From the NCBI GenBank assembly GCA_020029625.1, contig JAIBJP010000039.1:1-12036 (forward strand): a DNA stretch of 12,036 bases. The letters run 5' to 3'. The translations under genes were made by a program, and so were the position numbers. Every line of letters starts with the position of its first letter. Position 1 is the stretch's first letter. Under the pieces are notes generated by a model. It made no database searches. It worked only from the letters and a program-made list of their open reading frames with translations, and had not been told where the DNA came from. The DNA comes from Actinomycetota bacterium. Lineage in GTDB: Bacteria; Actinomycetota; Thermoleophilia; Gaiellales; Gaiellaceae. Positions 1-7,395 of this stretch are shown here, piece by piece.

Positions 1-41
1 TGGGCGGCGCTGCTGGGCACGAGAGGCGTAACGGCCAACGC

Positions 42-350
42 TCACCCCGCGAAGGAATGGCGAAACGAGCTTGCTAATGGACCTGCGAACGGCCATCTCG
101 GACGCACCCCGAGCGCGTCCTCGACCTTGATCCGCGCCGACCCGCGAACGACGACGTAGATCTCCTCTTGCCCTTCATGCTTGTGGCCGAAAGGGATGCG
201 AAAATTGGGCGCGAGTTTCATGAGGCTCAGCCCGAGCGTCTCGCCCTCGAGTGCTGAGCGGGCAAAGCGCGCGCCCATCTCTGCGGGCATGTCGAACTTC
301 GGCGCCTGGTTCTCCACTTCCCTGAGGTTTTTCTTCGTATGGCTGCTCAT
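42..350 (-). CDS. Cupin-domain protein, C-terminally truncated or frameshifted
   Basis: This 102-residue protein starts like a small single-domain cupin. Residues 1-50 form the usual N-terminal arm, and residues about 51-78 carry the first cupin motif, with the metal-binding pattern HKH followed by QEE and the strand IYVVVRGSARIKVED. After VED the sequence turns into a stretch rich in Arg, Pro and Ser that does not look like the second cupin motif (normally a PxG turn, a His and a last strand) and soon stops. I translated the other two minus-strand frames beyond this point and saw no convincing continuation. The protein therefore seems to lack half of its beta-barrel and one metal ligand, and is probably a remnant. 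The ATG at 350 has only a weak purine stretch before it. It is divergent from the secreted-protein gene. The ligand or substrate cannot be predicted. Confidence 0.55.
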   Translation of the reverse strand: MSSHTKKNLREVENQAPKFDMPAEMGARFARSALEGETLGLSLMKLAPNFRIPFGHKHEGQEEIYVVVRGSARIKVEDALGVRPRWPFAGPLASSFRHSFAG

Positions 351-576
351 GTCCCGATTCTGAGCAGAAAGCCATTCCCAGAAACCTGTATGGCCGCCGC
401 CGCCGCCGTTCCCACGAGCGAAACGCGGCCTTGGCCCTGGCCGAGCTCCTGAGCCGTCGCGGCCTCGCGCGATACCTCACTGCCGGATGACCTAAATCGG
501 CCCACCTTTCCCGAGGCGCGGCTACCAACGGCAGCTTGACGCGAACGCCCTGACTTGGGAGAAAGGAGGAAACACG

Positions 577-585
577 GAGGGAGGC
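577..585 (+). promoter_or_regulatory. Ribosome binding site of the secreted-protein gene
   Basis: GGAGGGAGG ends 4 bases before the ATG at 590 and matches the anti-Shine-Dalgarno sequence well. It fixes this start and makes the ORF much more credible than the large antisense frames here. A TTGACG at 536-541 could be a -35 box, but I see no good -10 at the right distance, so I do not annotate a promoter. Confidence 0.6.
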
Positions 586-589
586 CGAT

Positions 590-1087
590 ATGCGTCCGCG
601 GTTCACGGTTCGGAGGTTCCTCATCTTCATCGGCGTTGGGGCGATAGCGGTTGCAGCCCCGTTCGCGGTCCTCGCTGCGACCGGCACGTTCTCTGGAGCG
701 GCCGAGCGACAAAGCGCCAAGTGGACGACGACAGCGGTCTCGACCTCGAGCAAAACGTGGAAGAACGTGCCCGGGCTGGCGATTACACGATGCACCCTCA
801 ACCAGGTCACGTTGATGGTCAGCGTCAACGTGGAAGGCGGACCCGTTCGCTTCCGCGCGATCATCGACGACGTGCCGGAGGCACCGATGAAGCCCACGTC
901 CTCAAGGTTCGTCCCCCAGGGCACTGAATCGTTCGCGTACACGTTCGTCGGCAGGACGGGCCCCTTCGAGGCGGACGACACGCACCGCTTCAACGTCCAA
1001 TGGCGCTCGCCGAGCGGCGCGCAGATCACGATGCACCAAGGCGCGATCAACCTGCTTTTCCAGCGCGGAACGCAGGGGTGTCCCTAG
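590..1087 (+). CDS. Small secreted or membrane-anchored protein, unknown function
   Basis: I do not recognise this 165-residue protein. The N-terminus is a clear export signal: basic residues 2-9 (including Arg-Arg at 8-9), a hydrophobic core at 10-28, and small residues at 26-30 where signal peptidase could cut (after Ala29 or Ala30). It could instead stay as an uncleaved anchor. The mature part alternates polar and hydrophobic residues (for example 72-92 and 131-158), which suggests a beta-sandwich. It has only two cysteines, Cys68 and Cys164, which could form a disulfide tying the last residues back to the fold. The start is well supported: a purine-rich GGAGGGAGG at 577-585 lies 4 bases before the ATG, with a second AAAGGAGG just upstream. 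The gene stands alone, 114 bases before the methyltransferase gene. No catalytic motif is visible. Confidence 0.75.
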   Translation: MRPRFTVRRFLIFIGVGAIAVAAPFAVLAATGTFSGAAERQSAKWTTTAVSTSSKTWKNVPGLAITRCTLNQVTLMVSVNVEGGPVRFRAIIDDVPEAPMKPTSSRFVPQGTESFAYTFVGRTGPFEADDTHRFNVQWRSPSGAQITMHQGAINLLFQRGTQGCP

Positions 1088-1201
1088 CCGCCTCGCCCGA
1101 TGCCACACGGTGCTCGACAAGGGCCGGCAGCACGCACGGCATAGCAAGCTGAGACGACGTGCAGCTCTACGATCCGGCCAGCCACGCTTCCTGAGTGAGA
1201 G

Positions 1202-1840
1202 TTGCGAGATTTGACGAGCGGCTGTCCAGACTCGCGACCGACACCGAATCGCATCGCCTTCGTCCTCGCTGCTCTTCCGCCACCGCCGGCGCGGGTGCTT
1301 GAAGTGGGCTGCGGCGCCGGCAATCTGGCACGCGCGCTGGACGACGCCGGGTTCCGCATCCTCGCAATCGATCCCGAGGCTCCCCGGGGGCGAATCTTCC
1401 GTCGCACTACTCTCGAAGAGCTTGATGAGGCCGAGCCCTACGACGCGGCGGTAGCAAGCTACTCGCTCCACCACATCGCGAACGTTGATGCGGCGCTGGA
1501 CAAGATTGCCGGCCTGCTCACCCCTCGAGGAAGCCTGGTAATCGAAGAATTCGGCTGGGATCGCGTCGATCGGCGGACTGCGGAATGGTACGGGCGAAAG
1601 CAAGGAGAGCCGTCCGTCGAGTCGGTGCTGGAGGCATGGCGGATCGAGCACGAGGGGCTGCACGGATACGACGCGATGCGGCCCGCATTCGACGCACATT
1701 TTGCAGAGGTGTTCTTCGAGTGGCGCCCCTATCTCTACCGATGCCTCGAGCGCGACGAGCTTGAGGACAGCGAGCGTGAGGCCATCGCGCGAGGCAAGAT
1801 CCGCGCGGTCGGCTTCCGCTACGTCGGTCTTCGACGGTGA
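1202..1840 (+). CDS. Class I SAM-dependent methyltransferase
   Basis: This 212-residue protein has a Rossmann-fold methyltransferase core. Motif I is VLEVGCGAGNLA (residues 32-43, Glu34 to Gly40), which holds the methionine part of SAM. The acidic residue ending strand 2 is Asp57 in ILAIDPEAP. The motif around residues 80-92 (YDAAVASYSLHHI) and the strand LVIEEFGWD (112-120) complete a typical Methyltransf_11/25 pattern. The substrate is not evident; the C-terminal 90 residues, rich in Trp, Tyr, Arg and Glu, probably cap the active site and choose it. The start is TTG at 1202, two codons after an in-frame TGA and preceded by GAGTGAGAG; a second TTG at 1211 is an alternative. The gene runs towards the TPR gene and ends 7 bases from it. 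No operon partner on its strand is seen. Confidence 0.85.
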   Translation: MRDLTSGCPDSRPTPNRIAFVLAALPPPPARVLEVGCGAGNLARALDDAGFRILAIDPEAPRGRIFRRTTLEELDEAEPYDAAVASYSLHHIANVDAALDKIAGLLTPRGSLVIEEFGWDRVDRRTAEWYGRKQGEPSVESVLEAWRIEHEGLHGYDAMRPAFDAHFAEVFFEWRPYLYRCLERDELEDSEREAIARGKIRAVGFRYVGLRR

Positions 1841-1847
1841 GTCCCTA

Positions 1848-2204
1848 CTAGGCGGCTTCTACGGCCTCGAGCGCCTGACGGTAATCCTTGCTCTGCGGCC
1901 GGAAGAAGGTCGCCATCTTGTAGTGGCTGACGGCCTCTTCCGGGCGGCCCTGCTTCTCGAGGCAGCGTCCGAGGGCGAAGTGCGCGTAGTGGTCGACGGG
2001 CCGGAGCTCGAGGATCTCCCTGAACTCCTGCTCGGCTTCCGCGAAACGGCGGATGCGGAAGTAGGCGATCCCGAGCGCCTCGAGAATCGACGTCTTGTCC
2101 GGTTCTCGCCGCTTGGCCTTCTCGAGCGCGACGGTCGCCTGAGCGTTCATGCCCGCCGCCATGTGCTCGCGACCTTGTCGAAAAAGTTCGTACGTCTCGC
2201 TCAT
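1848..2204 (-). CDS. Small TPR-repeat protein
   Basis: This 118-residue protein consists almost wholly of tetratricopeptide repeats: about residues 3-36, 38-71 and 72-105. The second and third show the typical pattern (for example LGIAYFRIRRFAEAEQEFREIL and LGRCLEKQGRPEEAVSHY in part), with small residues at positions 8 and 20 and the closing Pro. There is no signal peptide or membrane segment, so it should be a cytoplasmic adaptor that binds another protein. The ATG overlaps the stop of the nucleotidyltransferase gene as ATGA, so the two are probably translationally coupled. It is the last gene of the long minus-strand run. TPR proteins are known companions of MoxR-DUF58 operons (as in the Bat system), which makes a scaffold role for the upstream envelope genes plausible, but the partner is inferred. 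Confidence 0.85.
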   Translation of the reverse strand: MSETYELFRQGREHMAAGMNAQATVALEKAKRREPDKTSILEALGIAYFRIRRFAEAEQEFREILELRPVDHYAHFALGRCLEKQGRPEEAVSHYKMATFFRPQSKDYRQALEAVEAA

Positions 2205-2902
2205 TCGCCCTCACTCAAAAGATACGGGAAGTTGTGCCTGACGACGTCGGCCGGGCGGGTGAGATCGCGCATCGGCCCCATTTGGAGCGCCAAGACTTCC
2301 TTCCCAGCCGCGATCGCCTCCTGAACGGCATGCGCGATCTCGAAGGGCGGCCCCGGAACGCTTCTCAGAGCATCGGCGAGCTCTTCGCCCAGGATCCAAA
2401 GCGGGGCAGCCGCGTAGTCGTGCGAAGCTCCGCCGAGCTCGGCGACCAGCCCGTTCTCGACGCGTACCGGTGTCTCGTCCGCCCGCCCAGCGGTGCGGAC
2501 CCCCAGCCCGCCTGCCCCCGAGGTGCCGGCCCAGCTCGCGACGAGGCGGCCTACGTCTCCGCGCAGGAAGACCGTGTCAGCGGCGGTCACTAGCAGAGGC
2601 GGAAGGGCTCCCGCGTCGAGCGCGCGTACGACCGCGTCCGCCGAGCCGAGTGCCTCGGGCTGGCGAACCGTGCTGACCCTGAGCCGGAACGACGAGCCGT
2701 CCTCCACGAGAGCCTCGACCTGCTCGGCGAGATGCCCGGTCACGACCGTGACCTCCTCGAAGCCCGCAGCTGCGAGCTCCCGGAGGAGCGTCGCCAGGAC
2801 CGGCCGGCCGTCGATCGGAAGAACGGGCTTGGCCCAGCGCTCCGTCAAGGGGCGCAAGCGCGTCCCCTGACCCGCCGCCATCACGACGGGTGTGAGGTTC
2901 AC
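2201..2902 (-). CDS. NDP-sugar pyrophosphorylase-like nucleotidyltransferase
   Basis: This 233-residue protein belongs to the NTP_transferase family (GT-A-like fold), which joins a sugar 1-phosphate to an NTP, releasing pyrophosphate. The signature is complete: AAGQGTRLRPLT at residues 9-20 binds the nucleotide phosphates, and KPVLPIDGRP (25-34) follows with Lys25. LGSADAVVRA (85-94) lies at the base-binding position. Asp109 in TAADTVF and Asp213 in MRDLTRPAD fit the two metal-binding aspartates. It is short: there is no left-handed beta-helix acyltransferase domain as in GlmU, so it resembles HddC or MurNAc-1-phosphate uridylyltransferase types. The sugar and base cannot be read from the sequence. 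The start is GTG at 2902, overlapping the transglutaminase stop as GTGA; there is no clear ribosome binding site, so coupling is likely. A role in making an activated envelope sugar is inferred. Confidence 0.85.
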   Translation of the reverse strand: MNLTPVVMAAGQGTRLRPLTERWAKPVLPIDGRPVLATLLRELAAAGFEEVTVVTGHLAEQVEALVEDGSSFRLRVSTVRQPEALGSADAVVRALDAGALPPLLVTAADTVFLRGDVGRLVASWAGTSGAGGLGVRTAGRADETPVRVENGLVAELGGASHDYAAAPLWILGEELADALRSVPGPPFEIAHAVQEAIAAGKEVLALQMGPMRDLTRPADVVRHNFPYLLSEGE

Positions 2903-5181
2903 AAGGTCAGGGAGCGGAGGCTGATGGCGCCTCTGAAGCGGCTGAAGACGCTGAGTTGGTGTCGCAGGTCACGCCGGACGCGCCGCAGCTCCCTCCGCGC
3001 CCTGCCGACGGCCGCGTCCGCCTCTGACGGCCTGGCGAAGCGGGCCACCGAGGCCCAGCGCACGAACGGGCCGGCGTCGACCGCGTAGTACCGGTCCAGC
3101 TCCTGGCCGACCTCCGCGAGACTGGCACTCGGCGGCAGCTCGTAGCCCTGGTCGGCGAGGAAGCCGACGATGTCCTTCCGGCAGGCGGAGGCGAGGTTTC
3201 TCGGGTCCCGGCCGGCGAAGCGAAGCGTGCGGCGTAGTGCCTTGAGGCCCACCACGAGCCCCATCGCGGCCGCCAGGACGAGGAACGCAAGCGCGACGAT
3301 GCTCGGACCCTTGTCGCGGACGAGGGTGCCTCCCCCGGCCCCCGACGGGTTGCCGAGCCCCGAGACGCCCTCGAGGCCCGGCCGGCCTTGTGCGCGCTCC
3401 GCCTGGCGACGGAGCGAGTCGAGGACCTCGCTTCCCACAAACGAGGAGGTGTCGCGCGTGTCGAAGACGGGGGACGAGGGATCGTAGGCCGCATTCAGGA
3501 GGCCGCGGCCGGGCGTCGGGTCGAACGGCATCCAGCCCCAGCCCGGGAAGTAGACCTCCACCCAGTCGTGCGCCTGGTGGTCGGTCACCTTCCACTCATG
3601 CCTGCCGGAGTCGTAGCTGCCACTCGTGAAACCGGCGGCCACCCGGGCGGGGATCCCGAGGAAGCGGAGCATGAGCGCCATCGCGCCGGCGAAGTGCTGG
3701 CAGTAGCCACTCTTCGTCCGCGTGACGAAAGCTGCGAGCGCGGGCTCGCTGCCGATTGGGAGAGGAGGCGTCTGGTCGTAGCGGAAGCCGCCGTCGCGCC
3801 GGAACCACGCGACCAGGGCCACGGTTGCCGCATACGGCGTGCGGGCGTCACCGACGACCTCTCGGGCGACGTCGTAGAGCGGCCGGTTGCCCTGCATGAG
3901 GGAGTCGTTCTCCCACGTCGCGTCGAAGAAGACGTGCATCAAGTCGTCTCGGTTGCGCGTGTCGAATGTGGGCACCCGACCGCCTCCTTGGATCACCTCC
4001 AGGTAGCGGTCGATCGTGCTCGGATAGTTGGTGCTGGCCTTGGCCAGGTCGCTCGGTCTGGCGCGGGGGACATAGCTCGACACCGTGAAGCGCTGCCCCT
4101 GGCGGAGCGCGCGCGGGAGGACCACGATGTCCCCGTTCTCGTACTGCACTTCGGTGTCTGCAGGCGGACGCCAGCGCACGGGCTGCGCCGAGGCCATGAG
4201 GTGGTTGTCGCGGAGAGCCTCCACGGTGATGTCCTGGCGGACCCAGTTCGATTGTTCATGAGCCTTCGTCGGGAGCCCGGTCACGTCGATCTGCTCGGGC
4301 TTGCCGGCTTCGCCGACATCGAGGCTCTCCTGCCAGCCGTTCCCGGTGTAGTCGTCCAGCGTCGTCGCGCGCCAGTAGAGGTTCCGCTGCGGGCCGGGGA
4401 CACGGACCTTGAAGACGAGGGTCTTCTTCTTGGGGAAACGGATGCCGAGGTAGTGTGAGTTCCAGACGTAGCGCACGCCGACAGGGGTGTCCGGACGGTC
4501 GTAGGGGTCCCAGGACTGCCAGCTCAGGAAAGCGCCTTTCGCCACTGCGCCCGAGGTCGACGCAACGGCCGCCGCGGCGACGAGTGCGATCGTGACGGCG
4601 ATCCCCTGCACCAGCCCGCGTGTAGGCCGGGCTCCTGCGCGGAGGAGGAAGAGGACGGCGAGGACTCCTGCGAGCCCGAGGGCGCCGACCGCCAGCGGCC
4701 GCTCCCCGGGGACCAGCGTCGCGGGCCAGCCCACGGCGACGACGAGCGCGACGGCGGCGGCCACGGGCCGTCGCGCGGCCAGCAGCACCCCGATCACGCC
4801 GCAGAAGACGAAGATGGCCACGAGCACCACCGCATGCATGAGCGGAAAGTCGTCTGGGCGAAACGGTAGTTGGGTGTCGTAGAAGTTCAGGAAGCCGTCC
4901 TTGAACGATCCGAGCACCGGCCCGAAGAAGTTGTGCTCAGCCCCTGGACGGGCGTCCGTGACCGGCAGGTCGAAGGCCTGCGCGGTCGCCGCGAGCAGGG
5001 CCGCGACGCCGATCCCCAGCGCGCTCCAGCGCCGACCCACCGCGACGGCGATGCCCGGAAGCACGCCGAGCGCGATCATGAGAGCGAGGTTCCAGTAGGG
5101 AACGGCACCGTTCTCGAGGCGGAGCCAGGCAGTGGCCACCAGGAGTGAGGCGAGGACGTAGAGAACGAGCGTCCTAGCCAA
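2899..5181 (-). CDS. TgpA-like membrane transglutaminase
   Basis: This 760-residue polytopic protein has seven N-terminal membrane segments (about residues 4-20, 31-48, 52-70, 114-136, 139-157, 163-181, 190-208), a large external region, a transglutaminase-like core, an eighth membrane segment near 625-648, and a C-terminal cytoplasmic helical tail resembling DUF4129. The core carries the papain-like triad: Cys494 in SGYCQHFAG, His538 in AHDWVEVYFPG and Asp554 in PFDPTPG. This is the TgpA/DUF3488 architecture; members are thought to act on the cell envelope from outside, but their substrate is unsettled. The start is TTG at 5181, with GGGAG about 8 bases upstream, inside the end of the DUF58 gene (8-base overlap). 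Its stop overlaps the nucleotidyltransferase start. The MoxR-DUF58-transglutaminase order is common and supports one shared process. Confidence 0.93.
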   Translation of the reverse strand: MARTLVLYVLASLLVATAWLRLENGAVPYWNLALMIALGVLPGIAVAVGRRWSALGIGVAALLAATAQAFDLPVTDARPGAEHNFFGPVLGSFKDGFLNFYDTQLPFRPDDFPLMHAVVLVAIFVFCGVIGVLLAARRPVAAAVALVVAVGWPATLVPGERPLAVGALGLAGVLAVLFLLRAGARPTRGLVQGIAVTIALVAAAAVASTSGAVAKGAFLSWQSWDPYDRPDTPVGVRYVWNSHYLGIRFPKKKTLVFKVRVPGPQRNLYWRATTLDDYTGNGWQESLDVGEAGKPEQIDVTGLPTKAHEQSNWVRQDITVEALRDNHLMASAQPVRWRPPADTEVQYENGDIVVLPRALRQGQRFTVSSYVPRARPSDLAKASTNYPSTIDRYLEVIQGGGRVPTFDTRNRDDLMHVFFDATWENDSLMQGNRPLYDVAREVVGDARTPYAATVALVAWFRRDGGFRYDQTPPLPIGSEPALAAFVTRTKSGYCQHFAGAMALMLRFLGIPARVAAGFTSGSYDSGRHEWKVTDHQAHDWVEVYFPGWGWMPFDPTPGRGLLNAAYDPSSPVFDTRDTSSFVGSEVLDSLRRQAERAQGRPGLEGVSGLGNPSGAGGGTLVRDKGPSIVALAFLVLAAAMGLVVGLKALRRTLRFAGRDPRNLASACRKDIVGFLADQGYELPPSASLAEVGQELDRYYAVDAGPFVRWASVARFARPSEADAAVGRARRELRRVRRDLRHQLSVFSRFRGAISLRSLTL

Positions 5182-6400
5182 CCGCTGCTCCCGTCGGCTG
5201 AGCTCCGAGGATCGCGGCCAGATTGTCGCCGCGCCGCAGCACGGCGACGGCGACGCCGCCCCGCTGGAGCCGCAGCACCTGGCCCGCCGTTGCCGGGTCG
5301 AGCTGGGCAGTTGCGCCCTCGGCGAAGCTCGCAGGCTCGACGTAGACGAGGGTGGCGGCGCGCCGGCTCATCATCCGCTGCAGGAGCCGGTCGACGAGCC
5401 GCGGGCTCAGGCTCGCGGTGACGACCGTCAGCTCGAGTGCCCGGCCCGCCGGCCCGGCCTCGTCGGCGAGCATCGCCGTCACCGGCGTCGACCCGTCGGG
5501 CTCGACCGCGGCGAGGAGCTCGAACGCCCGCAGCCAGTCACCGTCGAAGGAGTGGACACGCTGGTAAGGACGCGAAGCCGAGTTGACGATCAGGGCGGCC
5601 CGCCGGCCTCTGCTGGCATGCGACTTCAGGAGCGAGCCGGCTGCTCGCACCTGGAGCTCGAAGCTCGAATCGGGCGCGACACCGGCGACTGCGCTCGCGT
5701 CGGCGTCCAGGAGCACCGCCGTCTCGTCGCGCGGGGCGTCTTCGAGCTCCTTCACCATCAGCTGACCTCGCTTGGCGGTCGAAGGCCAGTGGACGCGCCG
5801 CAGCGACTCGCCCTGCTCGTAGGCGCGGACGCTGTGGAGGTCGAAACCGGTCGGGCGCCGCAGCAAGAGGCGCCGGCCCTCGAGCGCGCGCGCGCCGGAG
5901 TCCGAGAAGAGGCCGTCCAGGTCGACGAGACGCGGGTAGACGAGGAGCGATTCCCCCGCCGGGAGCTTGAGCTCGACGCGCTCGAGCCCGAACGGGTCCT
6001 CGAGCACGGCATCGACGGACTCCACCGCATAGCGTCCGCGCGGGACGCCATCGATGCGGTAGCTGCCCCGGAGGCGGCCTCTGCGGTTGACCATCACGGT
6101 CTCGATTTCGCCGAGGCGAGCGATCCGCTCGCGCACGACCAGGGCTCCCGACGGCATGCGGCCCTCGAGGTCCACCTCGAGGCGCACCGGAATGTCGTCC
6201 CCAGCGAGGTGCTCACCTTGCGAGAGGATGCGATTCAGCGTCATCGGCTTGGCCAGGAAGCGCACCCAGAGAGCCGCGGCCGCAACCGCGAGCACGAGCC
6301 CGAGCGCGATCGGGTAGAGCGCCTCCGAGCCGAACCCCCACGCTGCGAGGTAGACGCCGCCGCCGAACGCGAGGATCCAGCGGCCGCGGTCGGTGAGCAT
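5174..6400 (-). CDS. DUF58 membrane protein
   Basis: This 408-residue protein starts with two membrane segments (about residues 8-23 and 28-49), followed by a soluble part. Residues about 60-160 look like a beta-rich domain. The DUF58 signature lies at 185-221: GFDLHSVRAYEQGESLRRVHW, in which the pattern R-x-Y-x-x-G-[DE] leads to the invariant W, then KRGQLMVKELE. The C-terminal part resembles a von Willebrand A-like fold, with DADAS at 232-236 at the place of a MIDAS motif, although Asp replaces the usual first Ser. DUF58 proteins are almost always encoded beside MoxR ATPases and are thought to be their membrane partners or clients; the exact activity is unknown. The ATG lies 20 bases after the moxR stop, with a weak ribosome binding site, and its end overlaps the transglutaminase start. 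Confidence 0.92.
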   Translation of the reverse strand: MLTDRGRWILAFGGGVYLAAWGFGSEALYPIALGLVLAVAAAALWVRFLAKPMTLNRILSQGEHLAGDDIPVRLEVDLEGRMPSGALVVRERIARLGEIETVMVNRRGRLRGSYRIDGVPRGRYAVESVDAVLEDPFGLERVELKLPAGESLLVYPRLVDLDGLFSDSGARALEGRRLLLRRPTGFDLHSVRAYEQGESLRRVHWPSTAKRGQLMVKELEDAPRDETAVLLDADASAVAGVAPDSSFELQVRAAGSLLKSHASRGRRAALIVNSASRPYQRVHSFDGDWLRAFELLAAVEPDGSTPVTAMLADEAGPAGRALELTVVTASLSPRLVDRLLQRMMSRRAATLVYVEPASFAEGATAQLDPATAGQVLRLQRGGVAVAVLRRGDNLAAILGAQPTGAAVG

Positions 6401-6420
6401 TCGCTACACCAACCGCCCGG

Positions 6421-7395
6421 CTAGACGGGCACCGGCGTTCGCTCGAGCACGCTCCGGACGAGATCCTCGGCGTCCAGGCCGGAGGAGCGCGCCTCGGGCG
6501 CGAGGATGAGCCGGTGCGCGAGCACGGTCGGGGCGACGGTCTTCACATCGTCCGGCTCCACGTAGTCGCGGCCGGAGACGATCGCGCGCGCCTTCGCCAC
6601 GCGCATGAGCGCGATCCCGGCCCGGGGGCTGGCTCCGAGGTACAGACGACTGTCGGAGCGCGTCTGCCGCAGGAGCGTGACGACATAGCGGTTGATGCTC
6701 TCCTCGACAAAGACCCGGCGTGTGTCGTCGATGGCCTCCATGAGCTCCTCTGCACTCGCCACGCTTTCGAGCCGGTCGAGCGGCTGGTCCGTCGCCTGAA
6801 CGGAGAGCATCTTCGCCTCCTCGGCGAGCGGCGGATAGCCGATCGCGATGCGCATGGTGAAGCGGTCGAGCTCGGCCTCCGGCAGCGGATACGTGCCTTC
6901 GTACTCGATCGGGTTCTGCGTCGCCATGACCATGAAGGGCGGCGGCAGCAGGTAGGAAACGCCGTCGACCGTGACCTGGCGCTCCTGCATACACTCGAGG
7001 AGCGCCGCCTGCGTCTTCGGTGACGCGCGGTTGATCTCGTCGACGAGCAGGATGTTCGCGAAGACAGGCCCGGGCCGGAACTCGAACTCGTTCGAGCGCT
7101 GGTTGAAGACATTCACGCCCGTGACGTCCGAGGGCAGGAGGTCTGGAGTGAACTGGAGGCGCGAGAACGCGCAGTCGATCGAGCGCGCAAGGGCTTTGGC
7201 CAGGCTCGTCTTCCCCACGCCCGGGAAGTCCTCGATGATCAGGTGCCCCTCCGCGAGCAGGCAGAGGAACGAGAACTGCAGAGTCTCGTCCGGGGCGTGG
7301 ATGACGCGCTGGAGATTGCCGATGACGCGCTCAGCCAACTCGGCGGTCCGAGTTGCCTCCAGCTCCTGCTCTGCTCCGACGACCTGCTTGTCCAC
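6421..7395 (-). CDS. MoxR-family AAA+ ATPase
   Basis: This 324-residue ATPase has Walker A at 56-64 (DFPGVGKTS, Lys62), Walker B ILLVDE at 115-120 followed by INRASPKTQAALLE, sensor 1 in MATQNP (157-162), and the GASPRAGIAL sensor 2 region in the C-terminal lid. MoxR proteins are chaperone-like AAA+ ATPases that assemble or activate partner protein complexes, often at the membrane. I chose GTG at 7395 as the start, not the upstream ATG at 7446: a strong GGAGGGGG lies just before the GTG, the family normally begins near here, and the extra 17 residues lie inside coaBC and look like a frame shadow. The GTG shares one base with the coaBC stop (TAGTG). The DUF58 and transglutaminase genes downstream are its expected partners. 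Confidence 0.95.
   Translation of the reverse strand: MDKQVVGAEQELEATRTAELAERVIGNLQRVIHAPDETLQFSFLCLLAEGHLIIEDFPGVGKTSLAKALARSIDCAFSRLQFTPDLLPSDVTGVNVFNQRSNEFEFRPGPVFANILLVDEINRASPKTQAALLECMQERQVTVDGVSYLLPPPFMVMATQNPIEYEGTYPLPEAELDRFTMRIAIGYPPLAEEAKMLSVQATDQPLDRLESVASAEELMEAIDDTRRVFVEESINRYVVTLLRQTRSDSRLYLGASPRAGIALMRVAKARAIVSGRDYVEPDDVKTVAPTVLAHRLILAPEARSSGLDAEDLVRSVLERTPVPV

Noticed and set aside
391..409. GCC triplet run upstream of the cupin gene
   Set aside because: A short low-complexity run of about five triplets is expected by chance at this GC content and has no sign of function.
175..1050. 291-codon open frame on the minus strand across the cupin and secreted-protein region
   Set aside because: It is a shadow frame in GC-rich DNA: composition is rich in Arg, Ala and Ser, no domain is visible, and it opposes two better-supported genes.
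902..1699. 265-codon minus-strand open frame opposite the methyltransferase gene
   Set aside because: It lies antisense to a gene with clear SAM-binding motifs, and its own translation shows no recognisable fold.
1822..1836. Small hairpin CGTCG-GTCTT-CGACG at the end of the methyltransferase gene as a terminator
   Set aside because: The stem is only 5 bases, it lies within coding sequence and no T-run follows, so it does not qualify as an intrinsic terminator.
3388..4458. 356-codon plus-strand open frame opposite the transglutaminase gene
   Set aside because: Antisense to the catalytic core of a conserved protein; the translation is rich in Arg, Glu, Val and His with no motif.
5552..6424. 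290-codon plus-strand open frame opposite the DUF58 gene
   Set aside because: Complementary-strand shadow typical of high-GC coding DNA; no motif and no ribosome binding site that I could see.
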